This document shows positions 1-8,103 of a stretch of 21,396 nucleotides of DNA, piece after piece. A model generated the notes under the pieces. The model was not told where the DNA came from. It saw only the letters and a program-made list of their open reading frames with translations, and did not search any database. Every line of letters begins with the position of its first letter. Position 1 is the first letter of the stretch. Where the stretch lies: contig JAANBB010000585.1 in the NCBI GenBank assembly GCA_014621425.1, forward strand, positions 1 through 21,396, in the 5' to 3' direction. A program made the translations under genes and the position numbers. This stretch comes from Cylindrodendrum hubeiense. Lineage: Eukaryota > Ascomycota > Sordariomycetes > Hypocreales > Nectriaceae.

Positions 1-186
1 GATGGCGACCAGGAGGTGCGGCGCCGCTCCCGCAGCGTGAGCGATACCCTGGGCGATTTCTTTGGCGTGCGGCGCAAGCGGCGCAAGGATGACCACTTTG
101 CCAGCGATGTTGAAGATGGCAACGCGGAGCCCCGCTACCAAGATGAGGCGGCAGTTTCAAGACCGTACGCAAACCAGCAGTTGTAA
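1..186 (+). CDS. C-terminal 61 residues of an unidentified protein (5' end outside window)
   Basis: The first base opens a frame that runs without a stop to TAA at 184-186. The peptide is very basic and then acidic. It has an Arg/Ser stretch (RRRSRSVSDTLGDFF), a cluster FGVRRKRRKDD, and an acidic tail ending in PYANQQL. Codons favour G or C in third position, as in the other real genes here, and AT-rich DNA typical of a fungal 3' end follows (TATATATA tract near 265-285). The basic cluster could be a nuclear localisation signal or the cytoplasmic tail of a membrane protein; nothing in the visible part decides. RRSRSVSD is a plausible basophilic-kinase phosphorylation site. I do not recognise the family. 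That it is coding is fairly sure; its function is unknown. Confidence 0.7.
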   Translation, partial: DGDQEVRRRSRSVSDTLGDFFGVRRKRRKDDHFASDVEDGNAEPRYQDEAAVSRPYANQQL

Positions 187-1460
187 TCACCCCGTTCTCA
201 CTACTCCTTTACGTTTCACCGAGGCATTCGGGGTTTTGGTTTTTTTTCGGTTTCGGTAAACCGTCTATATATATACATATATTTTAGTTTGTTTTTTTCT
301 GGCCGGCGCCGGAGTCATTTCGCAGCCAGGGCTTCAAGCGTCGGCGTTTGGGTAGATCCGATAGAAAGGGGAACCGATGAAGGAAAGGGAACAAAGGCTT
401 ATCAGCAACTGGCTTTCTGGGTAACACTATTATGGGGTTTTCGTTTCCGCATTGGCACTATTACAGGATGGCAGTCGAATTTGGCTTCCCACGGAGGTAT
501 TCTGCTGTGTATGTACATTTGAGGGACGGAAAGGGGGAGGGGGGGATGGGGGATGGGAAGGACTACGTTTCAAGACTGGAGGTTTATTTACTACTACTCT
601 TCAGTTGTTAAAACAAGCCCTGCTTCATTTAATATTATATCACTGGAGGTTATCTTGATTGACATGCACGTGTACGATGGCGGGACGATTCTGAAATGAC
701 GTTGTGGATCAAGCTATGCCGATCACGCCCGAAGCGAAGTGTTGACGAACGCCCACGAGCCTGTCATTTCCCTATTATGGCTGTTAGAAGCGCTCATCTT
801 TTCTTTTCTCTCACCGGTGAAGGATGAAAGGATGAGAAGGATGAGACGAAAATAAGACCAGTATCTCACATGCTCCCTCGGGTGCACAAGCGGCCGCGCT
901 CACATAGATCATAATGAACGCATCCACGACAACGTGATGCGGGCCAACTGCGAAGAGCATGAAAGGGGAGGGATATGGAGCTGCAGCAGACTCAATCGGG
1001 AATCCTTCAATCCCTGGATCTCGTGGTTTACCTGCCGTTTGGCAGCTAGCGATCGCAAGGGCTTGCTGTATGTTTGCTGACCTGCTTGTTCGCTTGCTTC
1101 CTGCGAACCTCGTCAGTCAACCTTGAGACGACCGGGGCGGCGAGCAGATCGCACCCGAATCGGGCGACGGAAGCGCAACGGCTCCCCTGCGACGCCATCT
1201 TGATGGGAAATGGGCCGTTTCCTCTTTCGCTCGGGTCGCAGTGCTTTGACGTGTTTGAGCTTGTGAACTTTGTGAGCCGTTTTAACGTCCACATGCGAAG
1301 CTAACCAGCTGGCGCTCAAGGGATCGTCGTGATGGCAGCTTCATCCACGGGTGCCCAACCTTCGCTCGAGCAAGGTATCATCGCGCGTTTCTGAAGGGAC
1401 CGTTAGTAGCGGGTGGTAAACCTTCTCAGAACCACGTAGCGAAACTGCCGATCGCGCATC

Positions 1461-1488
1461 AAGCCAGGCGGTTCAAGCCAGGCGGTTC
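1461..1488. repeat. 14-bp tandem duplication
   Basis: The unit AAGCCAGGCGGTTC occurs twice in direct succession (1461-1474 and 1475-1488), followed by the start of a third copy (AAGC). Two perfect copies suggest a recent slippage event. It has no coding context. Confidence 0.85.
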
Positions 1489-2508
1489 AAGCGAGACCGC
1501 CGCTACTCACATTCGTGGTACTGAGCTCCGTCCCGACAGCAAGGTAGCGACGCTAAGAACCAGCCTTCTTTTGCTTTTGCAGGACCCGGGCTGGCGGGAA
1601 GCAACTCTATGGTGCAAATGGCATGTTTATGGCATCAATCGTGCTCAGGTAAAAACTGATAGATACTCCTCGGCAGATGGGATGGGTTCATGTCAGGGTT
1701 GAGTTAGCAGCGTCCAAAACCCCGCCAGTCTCAAGTGCGTCCTCAGTCAGTCCAGGGAAGCCCAACTTTTCGGGAGCAAGACACCAGACGGATTGGTCGA
1801 GGACCAGGTACAGGCCAGCCACGGAAAGCTCTCTAGTTCCCCGGCGCTAGCCCTCCGACGAGCGGCGCAGGCGCAGGCGCAGCAACAGGGAATGTCGACT
1901 TCCTGGGACTTTTTTGGGGGACAGTGGGCATTGAAGGAGGCCGGAACATGGAAGGCTGGATGGCCGAGGGGATCCCGGGGACAGGGTCGAGGCGCAGGGA
2001 TTTCGCATTGTCGAGCATGGAGATCAACAAGGGCAGACGAGAGAGTCGCGTCGGATTCGGGGCATAGTCCGGGTCGAGAGGCGAGGCGGAGGAGACGGAG
2101 GTCCGACGGGGGTATGCCGACAGTCTAATCGGGTATCTTTGTCAAGCTCTCCCACGTCCCGCCACGACCTCCACGCAAGCGTCCACGGCCCTCGACGGCC
2201 CCTCCACGTCTAGCGGATATCGTCTGCTCTGGTGGCTTTCTGTCAAAAGGGCACTGACCAGACGGGGGCGGTGTCAAGCCATGTCCAGCAGTCTCCCGAG
2301 GAGGGGGAATCGTTGCTAAGCGGGAGTTTCACACGCATCGCGACCCGGAATTGTCACACCGACTTGTGCCTCGGGCCCAGGAGCTGCATAAATCGCGACG
2401 CCGTACATGGACTCACAGTATTCCCGAGATGAGGGGAAGGATTTGCATATGCAGTAGCAAACATGCGGGTATCAGTTGGTTTGGGTGTGCGCGGTGCGCG
2501 GAGCGCGG

Positions 2509-2620
2509 TGCCTGTAACTAGTCGGTGCCTGTGGTCGGTGCTGTGCCTGTCCCGTGCCTTGTGTTGGTGCCTGCTGCGCCTGTTGTGCCTGCGCCTATGT
2601 GTGCCTGCGCCTGTGCCTGC
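2509..2620. repeat. Degenerate TGCCTG/GCGCCTG repeat tract
   Basis: About 110 bp contain at least seven TGCCTG units, spaced irregularly and mixed with GCGCCTG and GGTCGGTG variants. It looks like an ageing minisatellite. It lengthens chance open frames on both strands (peptides rich in Cys/Leu or Gly/Thr/Gln-Ala), none of which I accept as a gene. Confidence 0.75.
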
Positions 2621-3260
2621 GGTGACCGTTGGACTGACCCAGGGAACCCGTAGGCTTGGGAGAGGGCCTTGTGGGGAGACAGGATCATGGATGGAGGATG
2701 TTGCTGCATTTGCCGCACAGTGGCCGCGTCCAGCGCCCAGCGTCCAGGGTGCGATGTGGATTGCGGACAGGCGGGAGGCTCGGCTTGGAGCCGAAGCACT
2801 CTTGTAGGTGCGTCCGCACTTGCATTCGAGGGGACAGTTGGCGATTGGAGCGATTGAGTCCGGATTGCGATCCGGGCCATGGAGCAGCTTACGAGCGCGC
2901 GAGTGCGCCAGTGGTCCAGTGGCCCAGTGCGAGACCGAGGGACACGGCTGGCATTGAGGTATATCGACCGTGTAAGTGGTGGGTTAGATTGGGGTTAATT
3001 ATCCCAGGGACTCCCGGCTGAAGATTTACTTTTCGGTTTTGCCGGGGATGGGGATGAAGTGTCAAATGATCCTTGAATGGATGGTGACGAGGCAAAGACG
3101 TTTAATTACGAGGACACGGATGACGGTTCCTTCCGTCCTCGCAAGCTCCCGCGTTGAAGACGCATAATAGCGTGCGGCAGGCATGAGGACACAGACGTTC
3201 TTTCCCGATCCTCCAGATCTCGTATATTCAGCGCACGTACCTACCAAAATAAATAAGTTT

Positions 3261-3310
3261 CCTACCCTGCCTTGAGGTGGTAGGTAGGGACCCTACCCTA
3301 AGGCGGGTAG
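3261..3310. repeat. Nested inverted repeat of CCTACC/GGTAGG type
   Basis: Outer arms CCTACCCTGCCTT (3261-3273) and AAGGCGGGTAG (3300-3310) pair with one bulged base. An inner hairpin has perfect arms GTAGGG (3284-3289) and CCCTAC (3291-3296) around a single A. A further CCTACC lies just upstream (3239-3244). A related GGTAGG/CTACC palindrome occurs near 5402-5417. These could be a cruciform-forming element or the remains of a small inverted-repeat transposon; no target duplication is evident. Confidence 0.65.
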
Positions 3311-5490
3311 AAAGACGGGAAATCCAACTATAGGTTCACTGGTTACGAGCAAAGCAAGGCCAGTTGGGCATCCTCCCACCGACGCTCCGATTCCCCAACC
3401 CTCAAAGCTAGATCTCCTGGCTTACGAGGCGTTGTGATGCATGAAAAGCCACCGGCAAGCGTCAGCAGCGATTGGTCCCTTGCACCGCAAGAACTCAGTC
3501 CGGAGCTCGCGGCTTGCATCATCAACTTCAGGTCAGGGAGTGTGCAGCTTATTACCCCGTAGGAATGCTGCCCACCCTGACATAATAGCCGGTCAAAAAC
3601 GGAGATGGGGACACATGGGAGAAAGTTGCATCACTGTACGCACGAGTTGTGAAGCGCTTGCGAAGCAGGCAGCAGCAAATGGGTATGAGGGAATTCAGGA
3701 AGGAATTCACTCGCCCCGTGTACGAGCAGACGGGCGTACTGGCATACACGGACAGCTGCCGGCGATGGCTGGGCTTTGGCTTTTGGCCACTGTCGTCATC
3801 CGGCGGGTGTGGCCTGGATCCTTCCCGCCCCTCCTCTTCTCCAGGGCTCCTCTTTGCCTCCTCTTTGCCTCCTCTTTTCCTCCCGTATTGCTGATGGTTG
3901 ATGGCCGATGTGGTCCTTGTTCTGAACTTTCGTCACAGGCCTTGCAATTGTGCTGACTGTGCTTTTTCCTGTTTTGCGATCCACACCCAAGAAGGAAAAG
4001 GGCTATAGGTCATGCAGGCTGCTGCGTAGGGCAGGAACTGAAGGCAGGGAGGGGCAGGGTTTTCCGCAATAATGGAGAAGGCCAGGGAAGGACACACGTC
4101 ACGCATCCTAGGGCGCCTTCCTTTTGCACAGCACGCGCATGCCATGTACGTACGACGGTACAGTACAGAGCCAAGGCCACAGGAATAAGCAAAGCGGAAG
4201 GGGCATCCCACTCCGTGGGAAAAAGAAAGTCGAAAGAGCGGGCAGATCTTCAGTACCGGTATCCCATAGCTGTGATTCCTACGCGAGTCTCACCTCTAAT
4301 ACCTTAGCTCGCCGACCTCCAACATCCAGGTCCAAATGTCGGTCGGTACTTCGTACCTGCGCACAACACAACCCGACCCATCCCAACGCAGCGAGCGCAG
4401 CAAACGCAGTAAACGCAGAGAATACGACGGCTGGCGCACCAACGTCGTAATCGAAGCTTCCACGGCTTCTGGCGCCCCTCCCTCGGGCCACTGCCACTCA
4501 GGCGGCCAGCTCGGTATCCAGTGTCTGCAGTCTACTGGCTCGGTCACGGGCAACATCCCACGGACCACTGCGCCCACGTTCCACTAGCCTCAGCCAAGGC
4601 AAGTTGTGGAGCTCGACGGGGCATGATGCTATCCACATTTCCCCTGGCCTGCCCCCCAATGGCACTTCGTGTGTCTTTGCCCTCCAGGCTTGATCCTCTG
4701 ACCCCTCTGACCCTCTGACCCTCGGGGCCACTTGGGCTCTGGGGTCCCTGAAAGCTCTGTGAGCGTTACAGTCGCCGACTCTCAGTCGCAGTCTCACCTC
4801 TCACCCACATTTGACCCCTTCGCAGCTCGGAGAGTCGGTGCTTCTCCCCTGACCGCTGAATGCGGCCCTTGTCCTGGCCCCTGTCTTGCTTGCTGACCCT
4901 TCGCTTCTACTACGCACAGCCTGGCGCAGCAGCGATTGGAGAACCAACAAGGCTGCGGCAGCAGAGGAGGCACAGGGAAGTCCACCCTGGAGTATCGCGT
5001 CTGTTGCGATACCCTTCGGAGTTTTACCTCAGCTCGGCCTGACCCAGCTAACCTCCGCGTCATTACGAGAGTGCCAACACGTCGATTCGAGGCTTCCCCC
5101 TTGGGAATCGGGGTCGTTGGTATCGATGAGTCGCGTCTCGTGCCACAATCTCGTTCATCAGTCCCAGCGCTGTGGGTCGTCAAGATGGAGATGACATGGC
5201 CAGTAGACGTTTTGTTGCCATGTGCACGGCGTACTCCGTACATGCTAACTTAACTATTTGGAACGGAGGGCCCCAAGCCGGGTACCGCGCCGTCTGTGCG
5301 CTGGGCCGCTGCACAAGAAGCTGCCCAGCCAGGTCGCTACTACTAGTCCCAGGAGTCGTGTTTCTCCTGTCTTCTGGCTTGTTTCCCTCGTGGGGTTGAC
5401 CAGGTAGGGTGCTACCCCTAGTTCTGGATCCCCTGCCTACCACCCTCTCTGAGACGTCCCGCCTCTCGTCCTCCCACTGTCCCGGTGAAG

Positions 5491-6330
5491 ATGGAGGCCA
5501 AGTTTCTACTGACCTACCACATTGAGTCGGGTTTTGACGAAGGTTGGATTCGCAAGGCAGGAATCGACGACCTCATCCTGGTCCATGTCGGATGCCAACC
5601 GCCTCGCCTTATCAGACATTGACGACCATCCTCTCTGGGATTGGGGCCTGGCGCGTTGGTCTTGACGCAGCTCGTGCATCACCTGCCTGCCCTTAGACGT
5701 ACCGGGGATGCACAGATGCGACAGGCACACCAGATTCTGCCCAGAAACGGTGGTTTGTTGACGACAATTTATCTGTCTGGCCTGATAGGCGATGGATGTG
5801 ATTTAGCCATCTTCAGCTGGATCTCGACCCTAAACAGCCACGCCCACCAAATCGACGCTACCGTTGAGCCGACAGTTGAGGCGTTATTGTTTCGGTGACG
5901 TGCCCAAGAGCCAGCACCTTGAGGCAATCTGCGATGTGGCTCCATGGTTTGTCTCAACTCGTCCAGCCTGAGGCTAAAAACGCACCACCACTGTTCGCGA
6001 TTCTCAAGCTTTCGCCCAAGACCCGCCCAAGGATGGCACTCTAGCGCGCCATCCGTATGGTTGCGTCAACTAGCTCAGTCGAGCTTTGGGAGCTCAGGCA
6101 CTGTAGTCGGCGGTAGCTTCCTGGGCCACCGACTTCACCCACTTGGTGCTGACAGCGCACGCACACGAGCCTCGAGACGGCGTGGTAAATCTTATTACCT
6201 TTTGGAACGGCGCAGTACGGCACAGCATCGCCAAGTATCTGCAAGCGCAAGAGTACGACCAGCAGCGCGGCTTGTGGGAAAGGGCTCCGAGACTGTGGGT
6301 GGGAGTGCGGTGGTGGGGTGCGACGAACTG
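5491..6330 (+). pseudogene. Decayed gene for an unidentified protein (frameshifts and stops)
   Basis: The relic begins at an ATG at 5491 in good context (A at -3, G at +4), after pyrimidine-rich DNA. Coding-like peptides then follow one another along the + strand in changing frames. Frame 1 gives MEAKFLLTYHIESGFDEGW to about 5600. Frame 2 gives ALSDIDDHPLWDWGLARW (about 5600-5660). Frame 1 again gives LTQLVHHLPALRRTGDAQM (about 5660-5745). Frame 0 covers about 5742-6110, with pieces such as QKRWFVDDNLSVWPD, LFAILKLSPKTRPRM and MVASTSSVELWELRHC, and is broken by TGA at 5802, 5865 and 5874 and TAG at 6033. Frame 2 then gives ASWATDFTHLVLTAHAHEP and LITFWNGAVRHSIAKYL to about 6330. The segments succeed each other with little overlap, which chance open frames would not do. 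I do not recognise the family. A multi-exon gene is less likely because the stops lie inside otherwise continuous peptide. Confidence 0.5.
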
Positions 6331-7566
6331 GGAATACCCTTGTCATTTCACCGACCATACTCCTGCTACGCTCAGTTTGGTGCTTCTGCTTCTGCTTCGA
6401 GATGTCTCTCTTCTGCCAGAGTCTCTCTTCCGCTACCGCTGCCGCTGCCGCTGCCGCGTTAACACACCCCGCAAGCACCCCCGATACCCATCAGTCTGCG
6501 ACGTCTATGGCTCCCAGTGCGCCTTTGTTAGAGTCGGCTATGCAGGGCATTGTTTCTATCCCCTCCCCTTCCCTAGTCGCGGTTTGGCGGAGCTGCTGTC
6601 CTGTGCTTCTGTCCTGTCCCTCTGCGCAGCTGCAGAGTCTGCACTGTATGGGGACCCTGTCCGCACACGACGCGCATGTATCCACGCGCGACTACGTCAG
6701 TTAGTCTTCGACGGTACGTACTCCACCCACTCCGTGGACCGCACCTCGTCGACCCTCAGTGGGGCTGCTGCGACTTCGTTCCTGCATTGCTCAGGGAGCC
6801 GGTCCCTAGCAAGCCGGCCGACTAGGGACAGCTGGACTAGAGGTGGTGCCTCGGTGGTAGACTGCAGGGCCCGGAGGCCCTGAGCACGATGCGGCCGATA
6901 TCACTGGGTGCTCTGCTCCGGAAAGGTGCTTGGTACCGCACCCAACTAACTCGATGAGCCAGCTTCGAAACAAAACCCACTTGCTGATCCCCCGATGCCT
7001 GTTGTTTTGATGGACACTTGCCATGTCCTGCCTCGCCTGTCTTAGCCTGCGGCACACGGCGGAGCTTGGAGTCTGATGGCATCGCGATTTATGTAGTACA
7101 TACTTTGTACGGTTCTCCATACATACGTGGGCGGTATTGGCCGCCCTATCCTGGTCCTATATGGAAGCCTCCTAATATCCTCCTCGGTCGCGGTGCTCTG
7201 GGCTTCCGTCTCTTTCTCTGTCATCCCGTTGTTAAGAGCACGCCAGTCTTAGCGGTCGATCGACGCATATCGAACCGCCCAGCCGTCGGCACCAGCCCTC
7301 CTGTGATTGCTTCTGTTGGCCTGAAGAGTTTTTTTTTCCTTTTTTAACTTTCCCTTTCCGACATTTCCTTCGTTTCTTGACGTGGGATGTGTGTGTGGGC
7401 GTTTGAGGCATCCACCACCACCACTTCGGTCTTGTCGAGAAGCGGCAGTGCCGCCACGACGCGCCATTCAAGCAAACCAAGCGTTGCTTTTGGGTTGAGG
7501 CACGCAGTCGCACAGTCGCACCACAACCAACCTCAGGTCGCCTTACCACGACTCCAACATCGCATG
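6331..7566. other. Upstream region of the CRIB gene; no supported gene
   Basis: The open frame that enters from the preceding relic continues to 6883, but its later part reads as Cys/Arg/Leu-rich low complexity and I do not accept it. An ATG at 6402 opens a 100-codon frame with a poly-Ala run encoded by a CCGCTG-type repeat (6431-6458); this is a weak candidate only. A long pyrimidine tract (T8CCT6 and CCTTTCC runs, 7328-7378) and a TATA-like CTATATGG near 7159 could belong to the promoter of the gene at 8104. The last ATG before that gene's leader is at 7564 and opens only 13 codons. Confidence 0.4.
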
Positions 7567-8103
7567 AGACTTCGGAAGCTGTACAGTGCCCCGTTGGCCG
7601 TCTGATCGATCCATTCCTGGCATCCTGCTGGGCGGGCCCCTGCCGCGACCTCCCCCCCCAGATTCCCGGGGTTGTTGTCCGTCGGGCTAGGCCAACCCAA
7701 CCACGACGTTCCGGCGAGGTCCCCCCTGGACCAACACCCTAGTTCTTCCTAGCCCCCAGCTCCAGGCTTGTCTAATCTTGGAGGGTACCAGTCGCCTTGC
7801 CCCAAGATTGCATCAATCTCTTTGCTCCCAGGCCATCTTATATTATACATAGCTCCGTCACCTCTGCCGTTCTGGTCCCTCCCCCACCTTCCTCTGCAAC
7901 AGGCTCGATCTTGGTCCGCCTCCTCATACAGCTATCGCCTCTCGCCTATCGCATCCACGGCGCCCCAGAACCTCTCGTTTCCTCTCACTGGCCTTCGCAC
8001 AAATCATAACACATCGTCAACTCTGGATCTGGACGGTCGACTATTCCTTAGAGGGCACGCCTCGCCGTCGCCCTCTGCCTCCTAGAGGCCCCGAGACGCC
8101 ACA
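7567..8103 (+). promoter_or_regulatory. ATG-free, pyrimidine-rich 5' leader of the CRIB gene
   Basis: No ATG occurs on the + strand in these 537 nt, although about eight would be expected by chance. The next ATG is the start of the 874-codon frame at 8104. The stretch is rich in C and T (CCTCCCCC, CTCTTTGCTCCC). This is what a long, scanned 5' UTR looks like. An in-frame TAG at 8083-8085 closes the reading frame just before the start codon. Transcript ends cannot be read from the sequence. Confidence 0.55.

Larger units (their letters stand above)
187..5490. other. Long gene-poor region; no supported gene
   Basis: After the 3' end of the first gene, including its probable 3' UTR to about 650, I find no frame with convincing codon bias, domain motif or splice structure over 5.3 kb on either strand. 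The open frames present are short, overlap on both strands and give low-complexity or Cys/Arg/Ser-rich peptides. The stretch holds small tandem duplications (1461-1488), a TGCCTG-type repeat (2509-2620), a nested inverted repeat (3261-3310) and short CTCTGACC repeats near 4695-4722. Two frames look slightly coding-like: 4336-4587, 83 aa from an ATG, and about 5040-5250. I could not join either to anything. Pyrimidine-rich DNA just before 5491 resembles a fungal 5' leader. Confidence 0.5.

Noticed and set aside
62..259. An open frame at the window start
   Set aside because: It is a shadow of the partial gene at 1-186, which is read in another frame and has better codon bias.
1461..1495. tRNA B-box-like GGTTCAAGCC
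   Set aside because: No matching A box, acceptor stem or anticodon arm was found at the right distance; the match comes from the 14-bp duplication.
3441..3956. A 171-codon + strand frame
   Set aside because: It has an overlapping open frame on the other strand and a low-complexity end produced by CTCCTCTTTGC repeats. There is no domain.
4936..5253. An open + strand frame containing TRVPTRRFEASPLGIGVVG
   Set aside because: Some codon bias is visible, but there is no ATG start, no splice partner, and several overlapping frames are open; not enough to call a gene or a relic.
6331..6883. Continuation of the 246-codon frame beyond the relic
   Set aside because: After about 6330 the peptide turns into Cys/Arg/Leu low complexity, partly from a CCGCTG repeat; it is probably chance read-through.
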